Below, in pieces: positions 18,801 to 23,863 of a stretch of 64,000 nucleotides of DNA. The notes under the pieces were generated by a model. It saw only the letters and a program-made list of their open reading frames with translations, ran no database searches and was not told the origin of the DNA. Both the position numbers and the translations under genes were made by a program. Each line of letters begins with the position of its first letter. Position 1 is the stretch's first letter. This stretch comes from Pisaster brevispinus (lineage: Eukaryota; Echinodermata; Asteroidea; Forcipulatida; Asteriidae). The stretch spans positions 7,855,218 to 7,919,217 of the forward strand of contig JAMKCF010000011.1 of the NCBI GenBank assembly GCA_023634235.1, written 5' to 3'.

Positions 18801-21645
18801 CCTCTAGCTAATGTTAACTATTTGTAGACTATTTGACCACTTACGTCACTTAATAATAAATATTAATAATAGACATTTATATAGCGCATATTGCAAAGAG
18901 CCTCTAAGCACTTAAACATATTTACATAAAAATTAACAAATTTAACAAAACTAAATCTTTAGATATAAACATACATATATATTAACAAAATTAACTATCA
19001 CGAAAGGCTAACTTAAACAAATGAGTTTTTAATCTTGATTTAAAAGTATCAACATTGTGAGAAGTGCGGCTACTCTCTACCCAATGTCGGCATTTTGGGA
19101 GTCAGATCGCATGTAAAGATATGGCAAGGGGAGAAGCGTTACATCGCATCGCCCTACATGTGCACTGAAGAGTAACAAATTGGGTAACTGGCTACTTAAA
19201 TTGCACCACCAAGGTTCATTGTGGCGATGACGTCGGGTGAATTGGGTCAAGAGTTTCACTTTTGATTTGTCCATTAGGCCCCGCCCACCATAAATGTCTA
19301 TCATTGGTGCTCACATGGGTAGCGTGTTTGACGCATGCTTCTCGCTCTGCCTCATGCCACACACACATAAGGCATGATGGAACTAGTAGTAGATGCGTAC
19401 ATGCATTTGTGATTGGCAGCTGCATGTAGGGACAGGGTCTAATGTATCACTTTTTCCAGATTCATCTTTTATTTTCAATAAGCTGATGAGATTTACCCCA
19501 GAAAACAAAAAAATTCTTCATTGGTGATTTTTTTTCCCTAATTGTGAAGTTAAAACAGCCACAAAGGAAGACCAGTTAAAACTTATCTCAGTGGAGCTTT
19601 GACTTCTTCAAATATGCAACTATTTTACTCACTTTGGATTTACATTTCCCTCAGATGTGAAAAAGGAGAGAGCGCCCCCACCAGCCGGTAATTCCCACCA
19701 CCGCGGACCGAGAGACCAGAATGAGGATTACCCATACAGTGATGACCACCATCGGCCCAACAATCCTTACGAGTCCCAGTATGAGTAAGTATTCATACCC
19801 CTAAACCTAAGGGTAGAGATTGTTGATGTGAATGATTATTAATCTTTGGGCTTGTTTGGCTGCTGGTGCTGCATACTCCACAGGAGTTGAAGTTCTTTTT
19901 AGGAGTGCCTTAAGTCGCAGTGATCAGTGGTAGGAATGGTGTAAGGCTTGGATACAATGGGTTTGAAAATTACTCATTATTATTATTATTATTATTATCA
20001 TCAATAATTTCACATTGGACAGGATGACTCCCTAGTTTGATTTGTTAACCCTCCTACTATCTGACCGTTCAATATTATCCACCTTGTTTTGAATACAGGA
20101 ATAAAAGAGGAGGTTGACAAAGTCTTAACCAGCCGTTTAAAACCGGCAGGATTGTGGCAGTGGGATTAAGGACCGAACCAAAGGCGGGGCCCTTGATCAT
20201 TTGACCATGACCCTGCAAGGTTTTAAGTGGCAGTTTAACACTGAGTCACTGCTCTTTTATTCCCCTTCACAAATGCCCTTTTTGTTAACAAGGGTAATAA
20301 TGTAGGAAAATCTGCAAAATGGTTCCATTTTGTAGATTTAAATTCAAGAGTTAGAAAATGACAGCCATAAAAGTTTCTTCAAGTCAAAAACTTGAACAAA
20401 AATCGAACAATGCCATCTGTATGCAAATATAAAGTTTTACATTAACTTCCATTGAGCGTACAAATGGTGCCTGCTGAAGGTCCAGGCTCTGTGGTTCTTT
20501 TTTTAAATTTTTCAATCTGTCACCGGTGTATTTAAGTCTTCTGTGAATCTTTTTCTCTCCGGCAGTCATCAAGACGGACGTCTTCATGACCGAGGGGGAG
20601 GTGGAGGTGGAGGTGAACGCTGCTTTGTGTGTAATAACTTTGGCCATCTCAGCTACGACTGCCCAAAGAAAGGCGACCCCCGCGACCGCAACTACAGAAA
20701 CAAAGGCGGATCCAAGAAGGTAAGATTCTGTTTCATCTCTTTGCAGTCCAAAATATTGGGGGTTTTTTTTTGGGGGGGGGTTTTGTTGTTTTTTTGTAAG
20801 ACAATTTTAGAAGCTCAAATAATTACTTTAGTGCCATTATTAACCTTTACAGCCATCATTTTTCAAAGGTGCCTATTTTTGGTGCCTAGATTGTTCTCTT
20901 TTATTTGATACCAGATTTGTACCCTAAAAGAACAGTTGAAATTGTGCACACACAAAACCACCCCAAAAATTGCACAACTCTTCATATTTTTTACTTTCAA
21001 CATTTCATTCCGATTCAAGAAACACTTAGTTAAGGGCAAAATGCTGTATTGCCCTGCCACTTTTTCACTTGATATGACCAAAAGAAATATCTCATTTGGG
21101 TAAATATGTTAATATTTTGGGTCATAATGAATGAAATATTGGCCGTCAGATTCAACATGTTTTCCTTCATCAATACCAATGGCTTCTGACTGGCAAACAA
21201 AGATATTGACAAATAGGGAGACCTCCAACATTAGGGCTAGTTGGTTCAGTTGGTAGAGCGTGGAATGTTAATCTGAAGGTCACGGGTTCAAATCCACCCA
21301 TCGTCAATTTTTCTTAATCGACTCAAAAAGTTTTCCCCAATCAGTCAGTTTCCCTGTATGGTTTAATCTATGATATTTTAATGATTGGGTCAAAGTTTAG
21401 GGTTTTGCCAGAGCCAGTCACAATTTTATAAGATTTTCAGTAAAAACAGTGACACTGCTTTCAAGTTTTCCGTGAAAGTTGGATCTCGTTTCCTATGAAA
21501 GTTGGATAACTAGGAATTAATGGATAGTTGTTTCCATTGAAAGTAAGTTCTAACATGTGTTGAGAAATCACTTGAATGTTATTGTTGTTTTGTTTTTTTC
21601 TCACTTCTGCAGCAAAATTGGGGAAGAAAGAATCGCAAATATTAG
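768..21645 (+). CDS. Tudor-domain protein with two extended Tudor domains and a CCHC zinc knuckle (3' part of gene, 15 exons)
   Basis: Fifteen exons join into one frame of 745 codons plus a TAG stop: 768-869, 2018-2131, 3271-3361, 4386-4408, 5471-5587, 6633-7483, 8768-8829, 9470-9593, 10506-10620, 11054-11149, 12353-12457, 18663-18783, 19655-19784, 20566-20719 and 21613-21645. All introns are GT-AG and all phases agree. Residues 1-145 hold the end of an extended Tudor domain (RIRWLDYAHDNEVPL, then LPFQ). Residues 150-450 are a low-complexity E/D/K/Q/T linker. Residues 455-640 hold a complete second Tudor domain (WCRARVEG, VRYVDFG, FPFQ). The tail has a G7 run and CX2CX4HX4C at 703-716. Tudor domains of this kind bind dimethyl-arginine on PIWI-family proteins in germ granules; that role here is inferred. 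The N-terminus lies outside the window, so the exact TDRD orthologue cannot be named. Confidence 0.9.
1079..1240 (+). repeat. Dispersed repeat with hammerhead-like CTGAAGA...GAAAC core (copy 1)
   Basis: CTGAAGA (1092-1098) is followed by the perfect hairpin GATCAG-ATA-CTGATC, then GAAAC (1115-1119), then GTTGAGTC. The sequence after it (ACCGGTTCTTTTCAGAGCC, then AAAAGAGATTTTCACATGG) recurs near 5042, 5225 and 8190, so this is a repeat family. Confidence 0.6.
1440..1640. repeat. Palindromic dispersed repeat, copy 1 (CTACGGCTACGGC family)
   Basis: CTACGGCTACGGCTGTTGCT, GGTGTTGCTATGGATGTCCT and ATACTTCAGTACATG here match the copy at 23430-23630 in order. Inverted GCC-rich arms flank the centre. 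No coding capacity. Confidence 0.5.
2018..2131 (+). CDS. Exon b: nuclease-like half of Tudor domain 1
   Basis: The 38 codons begin AMECSLFEASEEDV after a CTATCAG acceptor and end in LRR before GTAAGT, in phase 0. A-M/I-x-C-S-L directly after PFQ is typical of extended Tudor domains. Reading on past the donor stays open for about 450 bp but enters a SINE, so only the spliced form is credible. Confidence 0.9.
2245..2540 (+). mobile_element. tRNA-derived SINE with CCATATGTGGG body
   Basis: The tRNA-like head has an A-box-like GTGGCTTAGTGCGTAATGCG at about 2255 and a B box GGTTCAATACC at 2301-2311. The body then reads GGCCATATGTGGGTAGAG and TGTTGGTTCTCTCCTGGGCC. I associate this arrangement with a common echinoderm SINE, from memory. 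The downstream frame from exon b runs through it and is not coding. Confidence 0.65.
2541..3270 (+). other. Intron remainder, low complexity
   Basis: AT-rich intron sequence with TTATT runs near 3008-3040 and an A-rich tract near 3210-3230. No exon or intact element recognised. Confidence 0.4.
3271..3361 (+). CDS. Exon c: last strands of extended Tudor 1
   Basis: The exon lies between a CATCACCAG acceptor and GTAAGT. It encodes SPESKYPVYIVDLVDIYKDV and a charged helix. The Y-x-V-x-L-V-D pattern is the closing strand of the nuclease-like half. It ends with one base of a split codon, which the next exon completes as Ile. Confidence 0.88.
3555..3712 (-). mobile_element. tRNA-derived SINE (AAGACAC-core family), minus strand
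   Basis: Read on the minus strand, this segment has a tRNA-like head with a B box (GGGTTCGATTC, about 3649-3659), followed by GTGACACGTGTTCCCCTGGG and CAAGACACTTATAACC. The same order is seen in the better copies at 47 and 57 kb. The head is degraded. Confidence 0.6.
3713..4385 (+). other. Intron stretch without recognised features
   Basis: AT-rich sequence. A short inverted repeat around AACGATTTGT / GTCAACGATAGC lies near 4110-4145. No gene signal. Confidence 0.3.
4386..4408 (+). CDS. Exon d: 23-bp microexon
   Basis: Only 23 bases lie between TGTTCACAG and GTAAGT. They complete a split Ile codon and encode EEASGKK. The phases fit both neighbours exactly (1 in, 0 out), which is the main support. 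The peptide is a charged linker with no motif. Confidence 0.78.
4543..4700 (+). mobile_element. SINE with conserved 5' leader, copy 1
   Basis: A leader (GGCTTCCGACTGGC, then AATAGGGAGATCGCCAACAT) precedes a tRNA-like head with A box TAGCTCTGTTGGTAGAGC (from about 4603) and B box GGTTCAATTCC (4648-4658). The same leader and head occur near 12690 and 21176. Confidence 0.65.
4807..5310. repeat. Two-step direct duplication in intron
   Basis: About 75 bp beginning GGCTTATGCTTTGACTGCAG at 4813 recurs at 5154 with about 95 percent identity. A second segment, TGCTCTTTTCAG...CTAAAAGAGATTTTA, occurs at 5042 and 5225, so an A-B-A-B order is present. Segment B belongs to the repeat family at 1079. Confidence 0.7.
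5471..5587 (+). CDS. Exon e: end of Tudor 1 and start of the charged linker
   Basis: The 39 codons run from a GCTTCTAG acceptor to GTAAGA. The opening DTIICRDIRYMKDFTP closes the first Tudor module. The rest is a Lys/Glu-rich segment (KKDTTKKPKEAEEEEKK) that merges into the disordered linker of the next exon. Confidence 0.87.
5928..6395. mobile_element. Nested inverted-repeat element
   Basis: Outer arms AAGAGGGGCTC (about 5930) and GAGCCCCTCTT (about 6358) and inner arms CCTCACATTAAAA (about 6012) and TTTTAATGTGAGG (about 6318) are each inverted repeats. The interior 75-codon open frame has no recognisable domain. A related fragment lies near 9228-9330. Confidence 0.55.
6633..7483 (+). CDS. 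Exon f: large acidic disordered linker
   Basis: This 851-bp exon follows a TTTTTTCTCATCAG acceptor and ends at GTGAGT, with two bases of a split Asn codon. It encodes about 283 residues rich in E, D, K, Q, T, N and P, with a short Gly/Tyr/His section near the end (QYGGGGYHMSTGMLGGGY). No folded domain is visible. The open frame continues one codon beyond the donor to a TGA, so a retained intron would truncate the protein before Tudor 2. Confidence 0.9.
7646..7845. mobile_element. Small inverted-repeat element (TTGACCC ends)
   Basis: TTGACCC at 7646 and GGGTCAA at 7839 are inverted. Inside, CATTTTGGGAGTCAA and TTGACTTCCAAAATGG form inner arms. Degenerate relatives lie near 2590, 12110 and 19080. 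Confidence 0.5.
8139..8224 (+). repeat. Dispersed repeat with hammerhead-like core (copy 2, degraded)
   Basis: CTGAAGACGATCCGAGGATA (8143 on), then CTGATTGAAACGCTGAGTTG and CACCGGTTCTTAGCAGAACC. It aligns with the copy at 1092, but the central hairpin is partly broken. Confidence 0.5.
8314..8613. mobile_element. Palindromic MITE-like element, about 300 bp
   Basis: The outer arms are TAGTCCGGTGGCTTA at 8314 and TAAGCCACTGGACTA at 8599-8613. Long inner arms include CGCTGGATTAAAGCAC against GTGCTTTAATCCGGCG, and GGTCCCATAGAGGGGGGTGC against CACCCCCCTCTGATATGC. The single strand could fold into one long hairpin. No coding frame. Confidence 0.75.
8768..8829 (+). CDS. Exon g: short linker exon
   Basis: The exon follows GCCTTTTAG and ends at GTGAGT. 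It completes the Asn codon and encodes QSTQPPTKDHGSSTGDGFKI, then one base of a split Val codon. Both phases fit their neighbours. Confidence 0.83.
8899..9190. repeat. Dispersed repeat, copy 1 of the 44-kb family
   Basis: GTAGGGTCATAGAGTGG, AAGTTTCAGCCGACTGCAGT, ACCATCCGCATCTCTGGCCG and CACCAACCCTCAGAAATC all recur in the same order at 44206-44500. It is non-coding, and its class is unknown. Confidence 0.65.
9470..9593 (+). CDS. Exon h: N-terminal strand and helix of Tudor domain 2
   Basis: The exon lies between GATTGCAG and GTCAGT. It encodes SFSICIATPLSDNGRFWASR followed by a basic helix (QLRRLMHDI). This is the segment before the Tudor core in extended Tudor domains, which often has F-x-x-L and a helix ending L-M-x-x-I. 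Confidence 0.87.
9594..10505 (+). other. Intron between exons h and i
   Basis: A degraded fragment near 10225-10315 resembles the GGCTCTGCTTAC palindrome family (GGGCCCGATTCCATGGCTCT). A long T-rich tract runs from about 10340 into the exon i acceptor. Open frames here are low-complexity and not coding. Confidence 0.4.
10506..10620 (+). CDS. Exon i: Tudor 2 core, first strands
   Basis: The exon follows a very long T/C tract and CCCAG, and ends at GTAGGG. It contains PSGQWCRARVEGITDNK, the classical W-x-R-A-x-V strand of Tudor domains. It ends in phase 0, the same phase in which exon a of the first domain begins. Confidence 0.9.
10662..10862. repeat. Direct duplication in the Tudor 2 intron
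   Basis: TTGCAAAGTTATTCCAATAA, ACAAACTAGC, CGTCAACAATT and AGAAGCTGGCAGATAA occur once from about 10668 and again from about 10785, in the same order with small gaps. The unit is about 120 bp. Confidence 0.7.
11054..11149 (+). CDS. Exon j: Tudor 2 core, aromatic-cage strands
   Basis: The 32 codons run from VHVRYVDFGQADVVEE to LFPFQ in phase 0 on both sides. The exon is the counterpart of exon a. The donor at 11150 (GTGAGT) is followed 54 bp later by a near-copy of the exon end and its donor, described separately. Confidence 0.92.
11150..11203 (+). other. Possible in-frame exon extension from a duplicated splice donor
   Basis: The exon end AATAGTCAGCTCTTCCCTTT with CCAGGTGAGTC is nearly repeated at about 11182-11210, with CCC changed to TTT. 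Using the second GTGAGT (11204) instead of the first (11150) would add exactly 54 bases, or 18 stop-free codons, ending NSQLFFFQ; the normal exon ends NSQLFPFQ. Both donors are equally strong by eye. Whether the longer form is made cannot be seen from sequence. Confidence 0.45.
11305..11647 (+). repeat. Array of decayed copies of an acceptor plus exon start
   Basis: Six copies of a CAG|GCTATGGAATTG-like junction occur at about 11305, 11386, 11458, 11493, 11565 and 11631, spaced roughly 36-81 bp, ahead of the real one at 12350. Most follow a T/C tract, as a true acceptor would. The best copy (11565) reads AMELTVILRSKK and then stops; the true exon reads AMELSIAN. Confidence 0.6.
12110..12293. 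mobile_element. Degenerate inverted-repeat element (TTGACCC family)
   Basis: CCCCTTGCACAATGCG near 12131 opposes CATTGTGCAAAGGGTCAATA near 12272, and inner arms CGTCCACC / GGTGGAC are inverted. It shares CATTTTGGGAGTCAAAT with the element at 7646. Confidence 0.45.
12353..12457 (+). CDS. Exon k: nuclease-like half of Tudor 2
   Basis: The 35 codons open AMELSIANQNHPHFSEKAKD after CCCCTGTCTTCAG and end in LSAKV before GTAAGC. The exon is equivalent to exon b (AMECSL...) and has the same phases. Confidence 0.9.
12571..12688 (+). mobile_element. tRNA-derived SINE head (Leu/Ser-like), truncated
   Basis: A-box-like CATGGCCGAGAGGCGTAGTG at about 12580 and B box GGTTCGAATCC at about 12641, then TGACACTGGTGACCTT. 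The head matches the family at 57523, but the body is cut short where the next SINE begins. Confidence 0.65.
12690..12815 (+). mobile_element. SINE with conserved 5' leader, copy 2 (best head)
   Basis: Leader AATAGGGAGACCGCCAAAAT, then a head with A box TAGCTCAGTTGGTAGAG (about 12732) and B box GGTTCAAGTCC (12776-12786). GGCTGGA and TCCAGTC can pair as an acceptor stem with one G-T wobble, but the anticodon and T stems do not pair cleanly. I therefore call it a SINE and not a tRNA gene. Confidence 0.7.
12858..13078. repeat. 15-bp minisatellite (GGTTTTAGACTTCAA)
   Basis: About fourteen degenerate tandem copies of GGTTTTAGACTTCAA run through this stretch. A shorter related run (GGTTTTACACTTTAT) lies at about 13423-13460. 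Confidence 0.8.
13081..14842. other. Intron stretch without recognised gene
   Basis: AT-rich. Partial inverted arms around ACCGAGATT and GGAGAATCTC lie near 13220-13395. The open frame at 13750-14088 has no domain, signal peptide or splice support. Confidence 0.35.
14843..15376. mobile_element. Foldback element with 37-bp inverted ends, 6-bp target duplication and internal satellite
   Basis: The ends 14843-14879 and about 15341-15376 are inverted repeats (TACGGTGGCTCATATTCGCC and complement). The element is flanked by TGAAAG on both sides (14837-14842 and 15377-15382), an apparent target-site duplication. The left interior holds about twelve degenerate copies of a roughly 21-bp unit, TACTATTGCATTATATCGCC; a single reversed copy (GGCGATATAACGC) lies by the right end. 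No transposase. Confidence 0.85.
15383..16476. other. Intron stretch, homopolymers only
   Basis: A-rich and T-rich runs lie at about 15688-15742. The open frames at 15904-16407 show no domain and no conserved motif. Confidence 0.35.
16477..16482 (-). promoter_or_regulatory. Poly(A) signal of the fibrinogen-domain gene
   Basis: The plus strand reads TTTATT, so the minus strand carries AATAAA, 47 bp past the stop codon. This normal spacing supports an expressed minus-strand gene. Confidence 0.65.
16530..17504 (-). CDS. Secreted fibrinogen-related protein with N-terminal PAN/apple-like domain (intronless)
   Basis: A single open frame of 324 residues. I start at the ATG at 17504; the frame stays open five codons further, to a GTG, but no ATG lies there. 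Residues 1 to about 20 (KGTIALLLFRFPLVLLACF) form a signal peptide. Residues 27-100 resemble a PAN/apple domain, with Cys at 54, 58, 64 and 76. Residues 116-324 are a full-length fibrinogen C-terminal domain (GGGWIVIQRRRDGTVDFYRD, FWIGNE, DRDNDSNPEGSC, GGWWYGYC, MKIK end). The DRDND loop fits the family's calcium site. CTIACLNG has an additional Cys where Asn is usual. Four N-glycosylation sequons are visible. Relatives are lectin-like recognition or matrix proteins; the ligand is unknown. It lies antisense inside the Tudor gene intron. Confidence 0.92.
   Translation of the reverse strand: MKGTIALLLFRFPLVLLACFDCRGGSKQLFFSATNQHLQGNVIEIKTTRSHVTCARDCSTLRLCVSFNFHEESHRCQLNNASREQHPQDLIKFRGSAYFDTSKDTTGLSVEVFKSCTELLESEYGASGEYTIFPNGFEKGLKVYCDMDNDGGGWIVIQRRRDGTVDFYRDWETYKAGFGNLSEEFWIGNENLRKLSESRGWWTLRINLLDWENNTAWVEYGEFGLYNSSYWLHIEVYNDASSLDTALDFHKKKPFSTFDRDNDSNPEGSCAQIYHGGWWYGYCTIACLNGRYYQQPRVPYRGGIHWASWRGKYISAKESIMKIK
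17505..18051 (-). other. Upstream region of the fibrinogen-domain gene
   Basis: On the minus strand, TATAACTGTATAC lies about 70 bp before the ATG and could act as a TATA-type core. This is weak. No other element recognised. Confidence 0.25.
18052..18345. repeat. Minisatellite, about 22-31-bp unit (GGTAGGCCACT)
   Basis: About twelve copies of ATGGTAGGCCACTGTTATTA with variable spacers are followed by an 18-base A run. Unit length varies between copies. Confidence 0.8.
18392..18583. mobile_element. Palindromic MITE, GGGCCCAATTTCATAGAGC family (best copy)
   Basis: The ends GGGCCCAATTTCATAGAGCT and the complement match over 28 of 29 bases. The interior has the shared blocks GCTTACCAGAATAAGG, TTACCAGCC and TGTGACTGGTAT. 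Further copies lie at 23668, 34375, 42676 and 49262. The spliced Tudor exon l follows only 79 bp later. Confidence 0.85.
18663..18783 (+). CDS. Exon l: final strands of Tudor 2
   Basis: The exon lies between TTTTCTTGCAG and GTAAGG. It encodes PKIVYVKLSFIDENQLVYDI, the closing strands, then a helix and a Gln/Ser-rich end. It is reached across a 6.2-kb intron that contains the antisense fibrinogen-domain gene. Confidence 0.88.
18855..19070 (-). repeat. 3' tail of a non-LTR element or SINE
   Basis: AATAATAGACATTTATATAG and CGCATATTGCAAAGAGCCTC correspond on the minus strand to a GAGGCTCTTTGCAATATGCG...TATATAAATG tail ending in an ATT-type microsatellite. Tails of the same plan end the SINEs at 47 and 57 kb. 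The remainder is degraded. Confidence 0.5.
19071..19654 (+). other. Intron stretch before exon m, degraded repeat
   Basis: CATTTTGGGAGTCAGATCGC and GAATTGGGTCAAGAG echo the TTGACCC element family. Otherwise nothing recognised. Confidence 0.35.
19655..19784 (+). CDS. Exon m: His/Arg/Pro-rich tail
   Basis: The exon follows TTTCCCTCAG and ends at GTAAGT. It encodes a disordered segment (ERAPPPAGNSHHRGPRDQNE, then several Tyr/Asp/His/Pro residues). Composition like this precedes many RNA-binding zinc knuckles. The phases agree on both sides. Confidence 0.86.
19785..20565 (+). other. Intron between exons m and n
   Basis: A short TTA microsatellite lies at about 19974-19998. No exon or element recognised; the rest is unique-looking AT-rich sequence. 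Confidence 0.35.
20566..20719 (+). CDS. Exon n: CCHC zinc knuckle
   Basis: The exon runs from CTCTCCGGCAG to GTAAGA. It contains a run of seven Gly, then CFVCNNFGHLSYDC, an exact CX2CX4HX4C zinc knuckle. Such knuckles bind single-stranded nucleic acid. A basic stretch (RDRNYRNKGGSKK) follows. Confidence 0.92.
21176..21315 (+). mobile_element. SINE with conserved 5' leader, copy 3
   Basis: Leader TGGCTTCTGACTGGCA, then AATAGGGAGACCTCCAACAT. The head has TTGGTTCAGTTGGTAGAGCG as A box and GGTTCAAATCC as B box (21285-21295). It lies in the last intron of the Tudor gene. Confidence 0.65.
21613..21645 (+). CDS. Exon o: last codons and stop
   Basis: After a CACTTCTGCAG acceptor the frame reads QNWGRKNRKY and then TAG. 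A basic C-terminus suits the preceding RNA-binding tail. A GTGAGG donor-like site follows at about 21672, so the 3' untranslated region might itself be spliced. Confidence 0.85.
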   Translation, partial: QNWGRKNRKY

Positions 21646-21733
21646 AGACGTCAGAAGAACAGAATTTTCAGGTGAGGAAAACAACAATTACGGACCAAAG
21701 ATGTTCTAAAAGGGAAGTTGAACAATTATTAAG

Positions 21734-21739
21734 AATAAA
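21734..21739 (+). promoter_or_regulatory. Candidate poly(A) signal of the Tudor gene
   Basis: AATAAA lies 89 bp past the stop. A second AATAAA is at 22152-22157. Either could end the transcript; I cannot choose between them. Confidence 0.5.
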
Positions 21740-22453
21740 TATATAAAAAATAGAACCAGATATTGGAACCCTAACCCTCTTTGGTTACAGACCCTCCTTG
21801 AGCCTTCAAATACCTCCACTCAATGCTGGATTCTAATTTGGGTGGAAAATCCAGCAGAACGCAGGGCTTGTAGCTCCAAAGTTGTACCTGACCATAGTTG
21901 TTTTTACAAGACCCAGAATCCAAAATGAGAACATTCATTGTATAAACTGTTTTTATTCGAACAAGCGCTAAGAAACTATTGATCTCATTTGTCTAACGAG
22001 TACAGAACTTGATGCTCAAGAGAATTGAACGATTTTTATCAGACTCAAAGTCAACATTTGAACATCCTTTTTTTAGTAAAGATGTTACACGGTGACTTAA
22101 TAATAATATTTGAACATCTTCCTAAATAGTGAGGTGTTTTTATTCAGTCGAAATAAACAAGACCGCCGAACTTGTCTGGTCATGAAGTCACTGGCCCAAC
22201 CCTGAAATCACTGGTCTCGACCATGCAGTCCAGTGTATATTTTGAGCCCTGCAATAGTAACTCAATACCACAATGTCTGCATTTGCACAAGATTGTTGTG
22301 CCTGGGCCGGTTGTAAACTATTGTAATTTGGGCCCGCAGTACCAACTCCTACAGGCAACTTCCTGAAGAGGATTTGGGATGGGGAACTGAGCAACCCAGA
22401 CAGTATGTGTTTTTACATGTAACCCTCGCAGACAGCCAAGTCTGTTGTCTTCT
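21740..22453 (+). other. Probable 3' untranslated and flanking region of the Tudor gene
   Basis: No open frame with a domain. AATAAA words lie at 21734 and 22152. The transcript end is not determinable by eye. Confidence 0.35.
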
Positions 22454-22710
22454 GGGACCAATTTCATGGCTCTGCTTACTGCCGAAATCTGCGCTTGCGA
22501 TCACCATTCTGCGCTTACTGTGCAAGTGCCGAATTTCTGCACTAGCTGTGTAAGCGAAGAATGCCTAGTATAGTAACCTGGAGTTTGCACGCGCTCAAGC
22601 AAAAATTCCCTGCTAACCCGTGAAATACGCTTGACGTAAGCACGGAATTCCCTGCTTTGGTAAGCGCCGATTCTTTGCTTTTGGTAAGCAGAGCCATGAA
22701 ATTGTGCCCT
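22454..22710. mobile_element. Palindromic MITE, ATGGCTCTGCTTAC family, copy 1
   Basis: AATTTCATGGCTCTGCTTAC at the left and GGTAAGCAGAGCCATGAAAT at the right are inverted. The interior shares CTCCCTGCTAACCCGTGAAAT-type and CTTGACGTAAGCA blocks with the copy at 62749. No coding frame. Confidence 0.8.
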
Positions 22711-23429
22711 GTTCGGGTGCTTTTTGTTTACATCACCAAACTGACCATGGAGGCAATCGCGTCTCTTTCCTCCACGTGGTATCAACTCCATTATTTGCAT
22801 TATTTGTGTCAAGAAAAGTCGTGTAAACTTTTAATGAGGTATTATAAAATAATCTATAGTATTAGTCCTTTATGCTGAGCAATATGCCCAGTTTTTCACA
22901 AGTAACTTTCCTTTTTCAAGAGAAATGAAGAAGAAAAAAAATATTTAGAAAAAAGGAATGAGGATTAGTAAGGTTACCTTTAACTGCATTCATTTTTTTT
23001 TGTTCCATGTTAAAACTGTTTCATTAGTAGCACGGTGCAGCCACTTTTATTTTTTTCACCTTTTGCACAATTGTATTAATGATGTACATGTACTACTAAT
23101 GGGGCTCCCAGAGTCATGGAAAATCATGGAATTGGAAGCTATTGGTTGATTATAAGGGTAGTTGGCAGCCATCTTGTTGATGATATGCACACTCGACAGG
23201 AGTGCGGTTTCTCAGGATTTGTCCTGATTTCAGGATTTTCTCAAAACCACCTTGAACCATGAATTTTTTCTTGAAAGAAGTAAAGCAAATTCCCAAAGAG
23301 AAAAACAAGAATAGTTGGCATTGTGTCCAAACCTGTAGTTGTGTGTTTATGGTGATGCACAGAGTCTGTAAACCTCCTGAGTTGTAACATCGTGGAGGCA
23401 TCAAATTTCACTCCATGACACTATGTACA
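22711..23429. other. Intergenic, nothing recognised
   Basis: AT-rich sequence without domain-bearing frames or clear repeats. Confidence 0.35.
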
Positions 23430-23630
23430 TGGACTCCTAAGATCTCAAAAACAGTGTGAGAATCGGTCATCACAAAGGCTGTTTCCAAATTGGTGGCTAC
23501 AGCTACGGCTACGACTAAGAGTGTTGCTAAGGATGACCTATACTTCATCGCATGTTGATATGGCGATCTAGCCATAGCCATAGCCGTAGCCACAACCGTC
23601 AATTCAGACGTGGTCATGGGATTTCATTTT
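23430..23630. repeat. Palindromic dispersed repeat, copy 2 (CTACGGCTACG family)
   Basis: GGTGGCTACAGCTACGGCTA near 23500 opposes ATAGCCATAGCCGTAGCCAC near 23573. Matches the copy at 1440-1640 (GTGTTGCTAAGGATG, CTATACTTCA). Confidence 0.6.
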
Positions 23631-23667
23631 GTGTGGGAACCCTGAACCCAAACCAGAATGCAGCCCT

Positions 23668-23863
23668 GGGCCCAATTTCATAGAGCTGCTTAAGCACAAA
23701 AAGCAGCCATGCACAGTCAAATTATGCTTACCAGAATAAAAGGTTACCAGCCAAAATACCATGTCACATGCACAATTTCTGACTGGTATCCTGCAAATGT
23801 TTTGCTAAGCGCAACATTTGTAAGCAAAATTGTATGCTTAAGGAGCCCTATGAAGTTGGGCTC
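23668..23863. mobile_element. Palindromic MITE, GGGCCCAATTTCATAGAGC family, copy 2
   Basis: GGGCCCAATTTCATAGAGCT opens it and GGAGCCCTATGAAGTTGGGC closes it. The inner GCTTACCAGAATAAAAGG and CTGACTGGTATCC blocks match the 18392 copy. Confidence 0.8.
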
